DNA of 64,000 nucleotides, from the NCBI RefSeq assembly GCF_900156575.1, contig NZ_FTNY01000001.1:620001-684000 (forward strand), given 5' to 3'. The DNA comes from Chryseobacterium shigense (lineage in GTDB: Bacteria > Bacteroidota > Bacteroidia > Flavobacteriales > Weeksellaceae). The translations under genes and the position numbers were made by a program. Below, in pieces: positions 1-8,497 of the stretch; positions within the stretch are counted from its first letter, which is position 1; each line of letters starts with the position of its first letter. The notes below the pieces were generated by a model, which was not told where the DNA came from, ran no database searches, and saw only the letters and a program-made list of their open reading frames with translations.

Positions 1-1910
1 GAATTCTGCTCTGTTTTAGCTTTTAAGTCTTCGAAATCTATTTCTCCGCTTTCAAGATTTTTAACGACAACAATTTTCATTCCTGCCATTGCTGCAGAAG
101 CCGGGTTGGTTCCGTGTGCAGACTGAGGGATCAATACTACATTTCTATGGCCTTCACCTCTTGAAATGTGATATTCTCTGATCACCATTAATCCTGCATA
201 CTCACCCTGAGCTCCGGAATTGGGCTGAAGAGAAGTTCCTGCGAAACCAGTGATTTCAGCTAAATCTTTCTCCAGTTCTCTGATCATTTCCTGATAACCT
301 CCAGCCTGGTCCACCGGTACAAATGGGTGAACAGCTCCCCAGTTATCCCACGAAAGTGGCAACATCTGAGTCGCAGCGTTCAGTTTCATGGTACAAGAAC
401 CAAGAGAGATCATTGAATGCGTTAATGATAAATCTTTTCTTTCCAAACGTTTGATGTAACGCATCAATTCCGTTTCAGTATGGTATTTGTTGAATACGCT
501 TTCTGTAAGAATTTCGTCTTTTCTTAAATTCTCCTCAGGAATGCTGTATCCTTCTTTTATTTCTAATTTGAAAGTCTGCTTGTCTTTGAACTGAGCGAAA
601 GAAGCCATTAAATAATTTAATTTCTCCAAAGTTGTGCTTTCGTTGATCGCAATACTTACCACTCCTTCCGTGAAATAGTTCAGGTTAAGTTTGTGATCAA
701 GCATCATTCTCATCAATCTTCCTTTCTCATCTTCACTCATCGTGATTTTCACAGTATCGAAGATAGGCTCTTCTACGGTCTGGTAACCTAATGCCTTAAG
801 ACCGTTTTTCAAAGCGTTGGCTTTAAAGTGGATCTGATCTGCGATATAGTTTAATCCTTTTGGACCGTGATAAACGGCATACATTCCTGCCATTACCGCA
901 AGAAGTACCTGTGCAGTACAGATATTGGAAGTTGCTCTTTCTCTCTTGATGTGCTGCTCTCTCGTCTGAAGCGCCATTCTCAATGCACGTTTTCCGTACA
1001 TATCCTGAGAAACTCCGATGATTCTTCCCGGAATGTCTCTTTTGTAGTCTTCTCTGCAAGAGAAAAATGCAGCGTGAGGTCCTCCGTATCCTAATGGAAT
1101 ACCAAATCTCTGAGAAGTTCCAACGGCACAGTCAGCACCCATGGAAGCAGGAGATTTAAGTTTCACCAAAGCCATCGGATCACAAGCGACAACCACCTGT
1201 AAATCTAATTTTTTATAGTCTACAATATCTTCAGTATAGTCTAAAACGATACCGTTTTTACCAGGATACTGTAATAAAACACCATAATAGCTCTCGTCCA
1301 ACTGATGGGTTTTGTGGTCTCCTTCCACGATTTCGATTTCTAAACCTTCCGCTTTCGTTTTCAACACTGAAACGGTCTGAGGTAAAACAAGATCGGAAAC
1401 GAAGAATTTGTTGGCATTGGCTTTCTTCTGATCCTTCGTTCTGTTGTTGAAGAACATATGCATCGCTTCCGCAGCCGCAGTAGATTCATCCAGAAGAGAG
1501 GCATTCGCCAGTCCAAATCCTGTAAGGTCACATACTACCGTCTGGAAATTAAGAAGAGCTTCCAGTCTTCCCTGTGCAATTTCAGCCTGATAAGGAGTAT
1601 ACGCCGTATACCAGCTAGGATTTTCAAAGATATTTCTCTGAATAGCTGATGGCAAAAGTGTATTGTGGTATCCAAAACCAATGTAGCTCGTATAATCAGT
1701 ATTCTTCGATGCCAAATCTTTCGAATGGTTCAGCATTTCGTATTCTGAAAGCGGTGCAGAGATCTCAAGATCTTTCTCTAATCGGATAGAAGAAGGAATG
1801 GTCTGAGAAATTAGTTCTTCAATACTTGAAACGCCCAACCTTTCCAGCATTGCCTGTTTATCGGCTTCATTAAGGGAAATGTGACGGCTCACAAACTGTT
1901 CTGTATTCAT
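1..1910 (-). CDS. gcvP: Glycine dehydrogenase (decarboxylating), P-protein, C-terminus beyond window
   Basis: This is the PLP-dependent P-protein of the glycine cleavage system; it decarboxylates glycine and passes the aminomethyl group to lipoylated H-protein. About 636 N-terminal codons are present, starting at the ATG at 1908-1910 (MNTEQFVSRHISLNEADK); the family is about 950 residues, so the C-terminal third, including the usual PLP-lysine region, lies left of base 1. Visible family stretches include YTPYQAEIAQGRLEALLN in the N-terminal half, LGSCTMKLNAA, and GANGEYAG-like and SAHGTNPASAAMAG segments near the edge. The single long chain matches the eukaryote/proteobacterium-like fused form rather than the split gcvPA/gcvPB form. 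No riboswitch was recognised upstream. Confidence 0.96.
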   Translation of the reverse strand, partial: MNTEQFVSRHISLNEADKQAMLERLGVSSIEELISQTIPSSIRLEKDLEISAPLSEYEMLNHSKDLASKNTDYTSYIGFGYHNTLLPSAIQRNIFENPSWYTAYTPYQAEIAQGRLEALLNFQTVVCDLTGFGLANASLLDESTAAAEAMHMFFNNRTKDQKKANANKFFVSDLVLPQTVSVLKTKAEGLEIEIVEGDHKTHQLDESYYGVLLQYPGKNGIVLDYTEDIVDYKKLDLQVVVACDPMALVKLKSPASMGADCAVGTSQRFGIPLGYGGPHAAFFSCREDYKRDIPGRIIGVSQDMYGKRALRMALQTREQHIKRERATSNICTAQVLLAVMAGMYAVYHGPKGLNYIADQIHFKANALKNGLKALGYQTVEEPIFDTVKITMSEDEKGRLMRMMLDHKLNLNYFTEGVVSIAINESTTLEKLNYLMASFAQFKDKQTFKLEIKEGYSIPEENLRKDEILTESVFNKYHTETELMRYIKRLERKDLSLTHSMISLGSCTMKLNAATQMLPLSWDNWGAVHPFVPVDQAGGYQEMIRELEKDLAEITGFAGTSLQPNSGAQGEYAGLMVIREYHISRGEGHRNVVLIPQSAHGTNPASAAMAGMKIVVVKNLESGEIDFEDLKAKTEQN

Positions 1911-2136
1911 TTTTATTTATTAGATTTTGTTTGTAAAAAAGATTCGTAAAATTACATTTTTTTAAACGATTGTACAACAGTTCAAAATTGCTGAAACAAT
2001 AGTCAAAATCTCTTATCCTTTTTAAAAAAAATGAAAGAGAATGCTTTTATTGATTAAAATTGAATCAGGTCTTTTTCAGAGTTGATTGCATATTATTTTA
2101 TTAAATCAATAATTCTGTTCATTTTATCTTTACAAT

Positions 2137-2289
2137 ATGGAAAGCTTAAAAGACTATGGCTGACATTTGATCAACAGAAATCTTCAAAATCTCCCGCTTG
2201 AATCTGAAACCTCAATTGATAGTCCTAAGTAAGAATACAATATTGCCGTTTTCAGGTCTTACTTAACTTCATTTTTGGGAGATGAATAA
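2137..2289 (+). pseudogene. Decayed ORF with two in-frame stop codons
   Basis: From the ATG at 2137 one frame reads MESLKDYG, TGA, then a 22-residue stretch beginning HLINRNLQNLPLESETSIDS, TAA, then EYNIAVFRSYLTSFLGDE and TAA at 2287-2289. All three pieces are in the same frame and have protein-like composition, which suggests a 50-codon reading frame broken by two nonsense mutations. A -7-like box (TATCTTTA) lies just upstream of the ATG. I do not recognise the family. A chance open frame cannot be excluded at this length. Confidence 0.35.
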
Positions 2290-2416
2290 TCCTAAAATCA
2301 GCTTTTTTTATCAAAAATAAAGAGGTAAATATGGACTGAACCTTCTGAACAACAGGCAATGTAAGTTTTATGAAATTTTATTAATTATATTTATTCTAAA
2401 TTAATATATTTGCAAC

Positions 2417-2569
2417 ATGAATATGATTGTCCCATTTAAAGTACCGCCTTTAGCTCCTGTATTTGCATTCAATAATGAAGAGATGTATTGTGAAAAGAAA
2501 TCTTGCTGCAAGAAGTTCAAGAAAGGGAAACGATGCAAAAAATGTCCTGGAAGAAAAAAGCTGGCTTAA
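2417..2569 (+). CDS. Small Cys/Lys-rich protein (50 aa)
   Basis: The ATG at 2417 opens a 50-codon frame: a hydrophobic, Pro-containing N-terminus (MNMIVPFKVPPLAPVFAF), then a very basic tail with five cysteines (C25, C30, C31, C40, C43) and many lysines, for example KKSCCKKFKKGKRCKKC. A perfect -7 box TATATTTG ends five bases before the ATG, so transcription would start at or very near the start codon and the mRNA may be leaderless. It ends one base before the convergent DnaJ gene. Function is unknown; the Cys spacing could bind metal or nucleic acid, but this is inference. Confidence 0.55.
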   Translation: MNMIVPFKVPPLAPVFAFNNEEMYCEKKSCCKKFKKGKRCKKCPGRKKLA

Positions 2570-2570
2570 A

Positions 2571-3218
2571 CTAGCCGAAATTTCTGAATAAAAAATAAAC
2601 AGCTAGCGCTAATATAATCACGCCCCAGATCAGCATCATGATTTTTGGCTGTCCGGATCTGTTCATTCTGGTGATGGGCTGAGGCTTAAACATTTCCTCT
2701 ACGTTACTTTTGAACTGAGCCGCATCGTTATCAAAGACTTCAGTAATGGTAATTCCCTGAACGACCGTTTTGTGAAGTAAAGAATTCGTTACATGAAGCA
2801 GCAACTGAAATTTGCCGTCCTTAAATTCTGTAATCTTAAAAATCCGTTCTCCAAAAGGTTTTTCTAAACCGAAAGGCAAAACTTTCACCACATCGGCATT
2901 GCTCGTTTGCCAGTTAATGATGATCTCCTCCCCTTTTTTCGCATGAATTTTATTCGCTGTAAACGTTTTGATAGAAGGTGGAATATTATATCGGAAACTT
3001 TTCTGATGATTTTCTAAATTCTGGTCGTAGGTACGTCTTCTTTCAGAATCACTCAATATTTCATAAGCTTCCTGAATTTCACGAAAACGTCCCGCAAAGA
3101 AATCATCGTTGTCATTCTTATCGGGATGGTATTTTAAAGACAGTTTTCTATAGACTTTCTTGATGTCTTCTTCTGAAGCATCCGGTGTAATCCCGAGAAA
3201 ATAGTAGTAATCTTTCAT
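2571..3218 (-). CDS. Membrane-anchored DnaJ-domain protein
   Basis: A J-domain co-chaperone of 215 residues. The J-domain occupies residues 3-68 and carries the Hsp70-stimulating HPD motif at residues 31-33 (KYHPDKND) and the helix IV region YDQNLE. The middle region is beta-rich and unassigned. The C-terminus has one transmembrane helix ([16 protein letters not shown]), so this is a tail-anchored J-protein rather than canonical DnaJ: there is no G/F region or zinc finger. The ATG at 3218 is chosen over an upstream in-frame start because the J-domain starts there and a -7 box (3228-3235) lies only nine bases upstream. Confidence 0.9.
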   Translation of the reverse strand: MKDYYYFLGITPDASEEDIKKVYRKLSLKYHPDKNDNDDFFAGRFREIQEAYEILSDSERRRTYDQNLENHQKSFRYNIPPSIKTFTANKIHAKKGEEIIINWQTSNADVVKVLPFGLEKPFGERIFKITEFKDGKFQLLLHVTNSLLHKTVVQGITITEVFDNDAAQFKSNVEEMFKPQPITRMNRSGQPKIMMLIWGVIILALAVYFLFRNFG

Positions 3219-3227
3219 TGAGTTATG

Positions 3228-3235
3228 CAAAAATA
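3228..3235 (-). promoter_or_regulatory. -7 box of the DnaJ-domain gene
   Basis: The minus strand reads TATTTTTG, an exact match to the Bacteroidetes -7 consensus TAnnTTTG, nine bases upstream of the chosen ATG. It lies inside the longer alternative ORF and so decides the start. No clear -33 TTTG was seen. Confidence 0.5.
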
Positions 3236-3401
3236 AAGAATTATTTTTTTTCGGGTTTATTCTTGACGTTTTTTTTAACACGGATAACACCAATTTTTCA
3301 CAAATGGCCACAACTCAATGACGGAGAATGTTTGTAGCTCTACATTATTTTTATTGTAAAGACTGCAAAGCTTCTTTGACAAGCTTCTTTCTTTTAAAGT
3401 T

Positions 3402-3480
3402 CGCAAGGGCGTTCCACTCAGCAAAGAGGAAAGAAAACAGCTGCATTTCTGATGGCTTCAGGAGTCTAAGCTATCAGAAA
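3402..3480. repeat. Dispersed intergenic repeat followed by a hairpin
   Basis: Bases 3402-3430 (CGCAAGGGCGTTCCACTCAG plus CAAAGAGGA) nearly match 11501-11527. Just beyond, 3446-3458 and 3468-3480 form a 13-bp inverted repeat (TTTCTGATGGCTT / AAGCTATCAGAAA, one G-U type mismatch, nine-base loop). No gene was seen in 3219-3561; the stretch holds this repeat, this hairpin and the terminator at 3492. Confidence 0.5.
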
Positions 3481-3491
3481 TACTGCTGAAA

Positions 3492-3534
3492 AAAATTCCG
3501 TCTCGGGAAGCTTTGCTTCCCGAGACGGAATTTT
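3492..3534 (-). terminator. Strong rho-independent terminator of the ECF sigma operon
   Basis: A perfect 20-bp inverted repeat with a TTT loop (core CCGTCTCGGGAAGC / GCTTCCCGAGACGG) is flanked by an A-run on the left, which is the T-run of the minus strand. It lies 27 bases past the stop of the last gene of the 4848-3562 operon. The T-run on the other side could also let it work in the opposite direction. Confidence 0.85.
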
Positions 3535-3561
3535 AACAATTTCAATTGAGTATTTTACTTC

Positions 3562-3819
3562 TTACGCTTCGCAGGTATTGTCCTTTTTGCAGCATCTTGA
3601 AGTGAATTCTTTTTTGAATTTCCCCTTCAGTTCCTGATACTGCTCATCATTCATTTCTCTGATCTTATCGGCAAGACCGAAAGGTGATTTTTCTTTGATT
3701 CCGTATTCACTAAATATACCTTTGATAAATCTTTTTCTTTGTATCGCTTTTTTAGCGATTAACGCTACTCCCACAACGGCTAATGCTCCAAGAGCTCCTT
3801 TTAATGCTGAATTTTTCAT
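3562..3819 (-). CDS. Small single-pass membrane protein, last gene of an ECF sigma operon
   Basis: This 85-residue protein has an N-terminal hydrophobic helix (GALGALAVVGVALIA), a basic stretch (KKAIQRKRF) that would sit in the cytoplasm, and a soluble helical tail ending with cysteines (SRCCKKDNTCEA). It follows the 114-residue membrane protein and the sigma gene on the same strand and is closed by the terminator at 3492-3534. The family is not recognised. A role as an accessory or target of the sigma factor is inferred from position only. Confidence 0.75.
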   Translation of the reverse strand: MKNSALKGALGALAVVGVALIAKKAIQRKRFIKGIFSEYGIKEKSPFGLADKIREMNDEQYQELKGKFKKEFTSRCCKKDNTCEA

Positions 3820-3910
3820 TTTTCCAAAATTTTAAATTTTACTACTTCTTGTTTTTTATATAGACGAATGAATTTTAATTTTACTTTACTACTTCTTAAA
3901 AATTTTCAAA

Positions 3911-4255
3911 TTATTCGTTGGTTCTATTATGCCTGTTAAAGAATCCGCCTGCACATTTTTCTCTCCAGACTTCTTTAAATTTTTCTCTTTCTTCAGGAGA
4001 AAGTCCTTCCATTTTCTCCCTCATTTTTCTTTCCTTAAAGTCTCTCATTCCTTTTCCAAAATGGAAACCTCCAAACAGGATCTTACTCAAAATCAAAATC
4101 CCCATTGCCTGCCAATACGTGATTGATTTCACGCCTAAAATATCAGGAAGCAAACAATTCCAAAGGGACATGACGATCCACGTAACGCCCAGTAAAATCA
4201 GTGGCGGACATAAGAATAAAAGAATCCAGCCTTTTTTGTGTTTATTATGATTCAT
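3911..4255 (-). CDS. Two-helix membrane protein next to an ECF sigma factor
   Basis: A 114-residue protein. After a short basic N-terminus (MNHNKHKKGW) come two hydrophobic segments, about residues 10-31 (ILLFLCPPLILLGVTWIVM) and 46-64, then a highly charged helical C-terminus (FKERKMREKMEGLSPEEREK). The gene starts 14 bases downstream of the sigma stop, so the two are almost certainly cotranscribed. The topology suits a regulator or partner of the sigma factor, but no zinc-binding anti-sigma motif is visible. Function is not known. Confidence 0.75.
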   Translation of the reverse strand: MNHNKHKKGWILLFLCPPLILLGVTWIVMSLWNCLLPDILGVKSITYWQAMGILILSKILFGGFHFGKGMRDFKERKMREKMEGLSPEEREKFKEVWREKCAGGFFNRHNRTNE

Positions 4256-4269
4256 AACTTTCTTTTTTA

Positions 4270-4848
4270 CTAACTATTTAAATCTTCGTATAATCTTCTC
4301 AGTCTGTTTCTCAAATGCTTCACAGCATAATTTTTTCTACTGATAATGGTCTTTATATTTTCGCCCTGTTCATTGGCTATTTCTTGAAGTGTTTTGTCGT
4401 TTAATTCATTTTCAACGTAAACGAGTCTTTGTTTTTCGGGAAGTTCATCCAGTGCTTCAAATAATTTTTTCCAAATTTCATCCTGAAACATTTTCACTTC
4501 CGGACCTGCACTGTCATCCAGCAATAAGATATCCTTAATAGAAAAACTTCCGTCTTCATCTTCATACACGAAATCTTCAAGATTCTCGGTTTTTTTCTTA
4601 CGATACTTGTCTGTGATTTTATTGGCCGTTACTCTATATAACCATCCGCCAACGTTTACAATCTCAGAAAGATTGGTAATACTGCTGAACTGATACCAGA
4701 CCTCCTGCAGAATATCTTCCGCATCTTCGGTGTTTTTCACTTTCGGACGAATATAAGACATTAGCTTTCCTCCGTACTTTGAAACGGTTTGTGAGATGAT
4801 GCTTGCTTTCTCCTCCTGTGGCATTGTTATTTCTTCGACAACCTCCAT
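4270..4848 (-). CDS. RNA polymerase sigma factor, sigma-70 family (ECF type)
   Basis: A 192-residue ECF sigma factor directing RNA polymerase to alternative promoters. Region 2 carries the typical DAEDILQEVWYQF helix and GGWLYRVTANKITDKYRK; region 4 carries ELPEKQRLVYVENELNDKTLQEIA followed by the DNA-recognition helix (ENIKTIISRKNYAVKHLRNRL). Region 3 is absent, as usual for ECF factors. The first ATG (4848) is used; a second in-frame Met eight codons on is an alternative. It heads a three-gene operon with two membrane proteins. Unlike the other sigma operons here, no GTAAC motif was found upstream. Confidence 0.9.
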   Translation of the reverse strand: MEVVEEITMPQEEKASIISQTVSKYGGKLMSYIRPKVKNTEDAEDILQEVWYQFSSITNLSEIVNVGGWLYRVTANKITDKYRKKKTENLEDFVYEDEDGSFSIKDILLLDDSAGPEVKMFQDEIWKKLFEALDELPEKQRLVYVENELNDKTLQEIANEQGENIKTIISRKNYAVKHLRNRLRRLYEDLNS

Positions 4849-5200
4849 ATTGCTATGACGATCTGCCTTTTGGTTTTACTTTAATAAATTTAAAAAAAAT
4901 TATCGACTGTTAGAATTTTCTTTTGTAGAGCGGGTTTCGCGGTGCGAGTTTGAGGATTTGAGAGTTTGAAGGTGGGAAATGCAAACCGGACTATGAAAAT
5001 AAGATCCGGGTTGCGAGTTGATAGATATGATTTTTGACTATTCACAGGCAAAAATGATCTTGCCTTAATCTCACTCAACCTAAGCCTCAAACTTAATCTG
5101 ATGTCTGAAATTTGAAGTCTAGCATCTTGATTCTTCACTCTATCACAAAAAAAACGGAAAGCATTCCACTCCCCGTTCCTATGAATTATAAAAATTGATA
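4849..5200. repeat. Gene-free stretch with 7- and 8-bp periodic repeats
   Basis: No convincing gene was seen. At 5100-5127 the sequence is four imperfect heptamers (GATGTCT GAAATTT GAAGTCT AGCATCT), related on the other strand to the AGATGYY arrays at 8941, 58043 and 62722. At about 4946-4971 there are three octamers starting TTTGA (TTTGAGGA TTTGAGAG TTTGAAGG). A weak hairpin (AACGG/CCGTT, 5153-5177) with minus-strand Ts could end transcription of the S9 peptidase gene. Confidence 0.45.
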
Positions 5201-7207
5201 TTATTTTTTGTTGAAATTTTCCGCAAAGAATCCCATCATATATTGATACAGTTCTATTCTGCTCGGCTCTTTTCTGAATCCGTGGCCTTCATCGTATTTT
5301 ACCAGGTACGGAACCTCAACTCCTTTAGCACGCATGGCTTTTACAATCTGATCTGATTCATTGATATTCACTCGTGGATCATTAGCGCCCTGAACTACAA
5401 ATAACGGCTTCCTGATCTTGTCAATATGGAATACCGGAGATACTTCTTTTGCAATTTGAGCTTCTTTGGGATCGTCCAGGTTATACCATATTTCTTTGAC
5501 CATTTCTTTGTAAGGTTTCCAGTATTCCGGGAAAGATTCAAAGAAAGTGAAGATATTGGAAACTCCTACATAATCAACGCCACAAGCATATAAATCCGGA
5601 GTTTTAATAAGTCCCATCAAAGTTGCGTACCCACCGTGGCTTCCTCCGTAGATGGCAATTTTATTCTGATCAATCCAGCCTTGTTCTATCACATATTTTA
5701 CTCCATCTTCCACGTCATCCATGGCTTTACGTCCTATCTGTTTGTAGCCTGACTGCTGAAATTCTTTGCCATAACCACCGGAAATTCTGAAATTCACATG
5801 CAGTGTCGCATATCCTCTGCTGGCAAAAAGCTGATCTTCAGGATTGAATCCCCAATTGTCCCTGATTCCCTGTGGACCCCCGTGAGGATTGACAATTAAC
5901 GGAACTTTCTTCCCATTCACCGCATCTTTAGGCATCGTAATATATCCACGGATCGTAAGGCCATCTCTGCTTTTGAATTCAATAGGCTTCATTTCAGCCA
6001 TATCTTCTTCTTTAAGCTGGGGCATCAGATTGTAGAGAAGTTTTATCTGTTTAGATTTTGTGTCATATTCATAATACGTTCCGTACAATGTATCGCTTCC
6101 CACGACCACTAAAAGTTTGTTTTCATTGTCATCTGAGGAAACAACAGAAAATTCTTTGTCTTTGAATTCGGACTTTAATTGATCGTGAACGTCTTTGTAG
6201 AATGTACTTACCGGAATGATCTCACTTTTAATGCCGTTGTAGCTTATATAATCCAGCTCATAGTTTCTGTTTTTACGGGCAGTACTTATAGAACTGACAT
6301 CATATACAGGATTGGAATATACTTCTTTTATAATGGCATTTTTCTTCAGGTCATACAGCACGATTCTCTCTTTATCACTGTCTAAATTGGTAACTACATA
6401 CGCTTCGTCTCTATTTTTGGAATGGCCATTTAATCCTATGATGCTGAAGGTATTTTTCCAGTCAGTTGATTTGATCAGGTTAAATTTACCGGTATCCAGA
6501 TCTTTGTAATACGTTTTTGTAGTCAATCCATTTTCCAGAACGGTATATCCTCTCATATTTCCTTTCTTGTCAAAAATATAGCCGTCAATAGGGTTATTAA
6601 CGTCTTTATTTTCAAAAAGCTGGGTCATTCCCCCCGTATTGAAATTGATTTTATAAGGCTCGAAAATCTGTTTATTGTTTTTGTTCAGGGCAACGATAAC
6701 AAATTCTGTATCCTTAACGATATCAGCGTAATTTAAGGTTACCCCATCAAAAGGAGTCAGGTCCTTAAGATTTTGTCCGTCAATATCTACAGCATACATG
6801 TGGGTATTTTCATTACCTCCTTTATCCTGCGTGTAGAACAATCTTTTTTTATCCAGCCATCCGTAATTTCCGATAAGGTCATCTTTTTCTACAATAGCTT
6901 TTGTAATTTTCCCTGTTTTCAGTTCTTTTACATAGACGTGATTCTTTTTGTCTTTATCTTTTTCTTTATAGGAAAGATACTGCCCGTCAGGAGAAATTTT
7001 AAACTGAGAAGCATTCGGTCTGGCAAAATAATCTTCTACCTTGTACTTGAAATTTCCTTTATCATAGGAAATTAATTTATCCAGAGTTTCTTTGGAAGAA
7101 GGAAGCGTAGGGTCGCCCGGCAGTTTCGCCGTTGAAGTCTGTGCATTGATCATAATGGCTGATAGTACGATTTGAGCCGTACCAAAAATTTTAGTATTAA
7201 GATTCAT
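5201..7207 (-). CDS. Secreted S9 family prolyl oligopeptidase-type peptidase
   Basis: A serine peptidase of 668 residues in the S9 (prolyl oligopeptidase / acyl-aminoacyl peptidase) clan. An N-terminal signal peptide ends near MINAQ (residue 23). Residues of about 60-400 form a beta-propeller-like region with WD-type repeats (FKISPDGQYLSY). The C-terminal alpha/beta hydrolase domain has the nucleophile elbow GGSHGGYATLMG (Ser523), an acid in QGANDPRVN (Asp610) and the base in DEGHGF (His642). It probably degrades peptides in the periplasm. It is monocistronic. A GTAAC-type element lies 55-80 bases upstream (7262-7289), hinting at ECF control. Confidence 0.93.
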   Translation of the reverse strand: MNLNTKIFGTAQIVLSAIMINAQTSTAKLPGDPTLPSSKETLDKLISYDKGNFKYKVEDYFARPNASQFKISPDGQYLSYKEKDKDKKNHVYVKELKTGKITKAIVEKDDLIGNYGWLDKKRLFYTQDKGGNENTHMYAVDIDGQNLKDLTPFDGVTLNYADIVKDTEFVIVALNKNNKQIFEPYKINFNTGGMTQLFENKDVNNPIDGYIFDKKGNMRGYTVLENGLTTKTYYKDLDTGKFNLIKSTDWKNTFSIIGLNGHSKNRDEAYVVTNLDSDKERIVLYDLKKNAIIKEVYSNPVYDVSSISTARKNRNYELDYISYNGIKSEIIPVSTFYKDVHDQLKSEFKDKEFSVVSSDDNENKLLVVVGSDTLYGTYYEYDTKSKQIKLLYNLMPQLKEEDMAEMKPIEFKSRDGLTIRGYITMPKDAVNGKKVPLIVNPHGGPQGIRDNWGFNPEDQLFASRGYATLHVNFRISGGYGKEFQQSGYKQIGRKAMDDVEDGVKYVIEQGWIDQNKIAIYGGSHGGYATLMGLIKTPDLYACGVDYVGVSNIFTFFESFPEYWKPYKEMVKEIWYNLDDPKEAQIAKEVSPVFHIDKIRKPLFVVQGANDPRVNINESDQIVKAMRAKGVEVPYLVKYDEGHGFRKEPSRIELYQYMMGFFAENFNKK

Positions 7208-7261
7208 AACTCATGTGATTTGATGTTTAGGGGTTTGCTTACCAGGTAAGTCTTCTCTTAA

Positions 7262-7289
7262 TAGGACATCCTTACAATCAAAATGTTAC
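7262..7289 (-). promoter_or_regulatory. Candidate ECF-type promoter of the S9 peptidase gene
   Basis: The minus strand reads GTAACATTTT, then, 18 bases after GTAAC, TCCTA. The GTAACATTTT block is identical to the two copies upstream of the sigma gene at 30307, and the spacing matches. The -10 half is a poorer match, so this is a tentative call. Confidence 0.3.
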
Positions 7290-7455
7290 ATCCATTATAA
7301 AACATTTATAAAAAAAATTATAATATAGATTAAAATTAACAAAGCCGGAAGATTACTATAGGTAGTATCAGATCAGTAATTTCTGGTGTTACCCTATATT
7401 TCTTCAGGCTTTAAGCTTTATTAGTTTAGTACAGAAACAAGATTCTCCTAAGAAC

Positions 7456-7914
7456 TCAGGCTAAATATATTCCAAAATATAAAGTCCACGCTATCAGAAT
7501 AATCTGCATGGGGATTCTTTCACGATAGAGATACTGCATTCCCGGACCTGTATAATCTGCTTTGAAAATATTGATCTTTTTCTTTGAAGAATTGATGTTC
7601 GCAATAAAAACCAGAATATAAAAAATAATCAGGAGTATCGCGGTCAGTTCACGTATTGAAGGGATCATCAGACCTATTCCGGCAGCTATTTCAAGAACTC
7701 CCGTAGCATAGACCCAAAACATTTTACCGGGAACAACGTCGGGAATCATCATTGCCATTCCTTTCTGAAATTTAAAGTGCGAAAACCCCGTAAATACTAT
7801 GAAGACGGCCATTCCCAGATTCCCTGAAAATAAAAAATCAGGTTTTCCCTGAAATATAAAGGTTCCCAGCAAAGCAAGAATAAATGTTCCGAAAAGGATG
7901 GATAATAATTTCAT
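7456..7914 (-). CDS. DoxX-like four-helix membrane protein
   Basis: A 152-residue integral membrane protein with four predicted helices: residues 3-21, 34-50, about 72-108 in two segments, and 135-151. The pattern GVLEIAAGIGLMIPSIRELTAILLIIFYILVFIAN is typical of the DoxX/MauE superfamily, whose members include quinone-linked redox membrane proteins. The substrate cannot be told from sequence. It lies downstream of the two SRPBCC genes on the same strand, with a 114-base gap containing a hairpin. Confidence 0.8.
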   Translation of the reverse strand: MKLLSILFGTFILALLGTFIFQGKPDFLFSGNLGMAVFIVFTGFSHFKFQKGMAMMIPDVVPGKMFWVYATGVLEIAAGIGLMIPSIRELTAILLIIFYILVFIANINSSKKKINIFKADYTGPGMQYLYRERIPMQIILIAWTLYFGIYLA

Positions 7915-7990
7915 ATGGTTGTTTATTATAAAGGATTAAAAGAATAAGGCATATGTGCACGATATGACAAAAAAACCTTACAGGATGTTG

Positions 7991-8012
7991 AAACCCATAA
8001 GGTGGGTTTTTA
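7991..8012. terminator. Hairpin between the SRPBCC and DoxX-like genes
   Basis: AAACCCA / TGGGTTT with a five-base loop. On the minus strand a second overlapping pairing (CCTTA ... TAAGG) ends in a T-run (about 7970-7976). It probably terminates or attenuates transcription after the gene at 8029. Confidence 0.45.
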
Positions 8013-8028
8013 TTAAGCAAGGTACGGA

Positions 8029-8472
8029 TTATTGGGTTTCGGCAAGAGTTTTCACCACTTCCAATCCTTTCGTAAATCCCGTATTCAGATGTTCTCTCCA
8101 TTCCTTTTCAACCTGTACCTCAGTATGAAGTTTGGTTTTTCCATTCAGATCGATAAGAATATATTTTTCAAACGAACCACTCCAGTCGATCACTTCTTTG
8201 CTGTGTATATCTTCATGACCATCTTTATCTACCATTCCCAGATGTTTAAAAATAATCTGGCTAGGCTCATCTATACTGTCAATAGTAGACACCATTCCTT
8301 CTCCTTCAGCATTCAGGAAGTAGGTTTTTCCTCCCACTTTCCAGTCGGATTTCATGACACTTCCGGGACCGAAAAACTGAGTCCACTCGGTATAGGTTTC
8401 AGGATTCCAAAGAACGTCCCAGACTCTTTGCAATGAGGCGTTGATGACAATTTCGTAAGATAAGGTTTCCAT
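8029..8472 (-). CDS. SRPBCC (AHSA1-like) domain protein
   Basis: A 147-residue START/Bet v1-like fold protein. The N-terminal family signature is clear: beta strand, then VWDVLWNPETYTEWT, then GSVMKSDWKVGGKTYF; the C-terminus has the long helix (LNTGFTKGLEVVKTLAET) that closes the hydrophobic pocket. Members bind small hydrophobic ligands; the ligand here is unknown. It is 25 bases downstream of a paralogue (8498-8926), with which it forms a likely operon. Confidence 0.88.
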   Translation of the reverse strand: METLSYEIVINASLQRVWDVLWNPETYTEWTQFFGPGSVMKSDWKVGGKTYFLNAEGEGMVSTIDSIDEPSQIIFKHLGMVDKDGHEDIHSKEVIDWSGSFEKYILIDLNGKTKLHTEVQVEKEWREHLNTGFTKGLEVVKTLAETQ

Positions 8473-8497
8473 ATTTTAAAATTTTGTGGTTGGTCTT

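Noticed and set aside
867..1649. Frames opposite gcvP on the plus strand
   Set aside because: They are antisense shadows of a well-conserved coding region.
4890..5138. 82-codon minus-strand frame in the gap upstream of the sigma gene
   Set aside because: Its sequence follows the 7- and 8-bp repeats of the DNA and has no domain, signal peptide or promoter; it is most likely chance.
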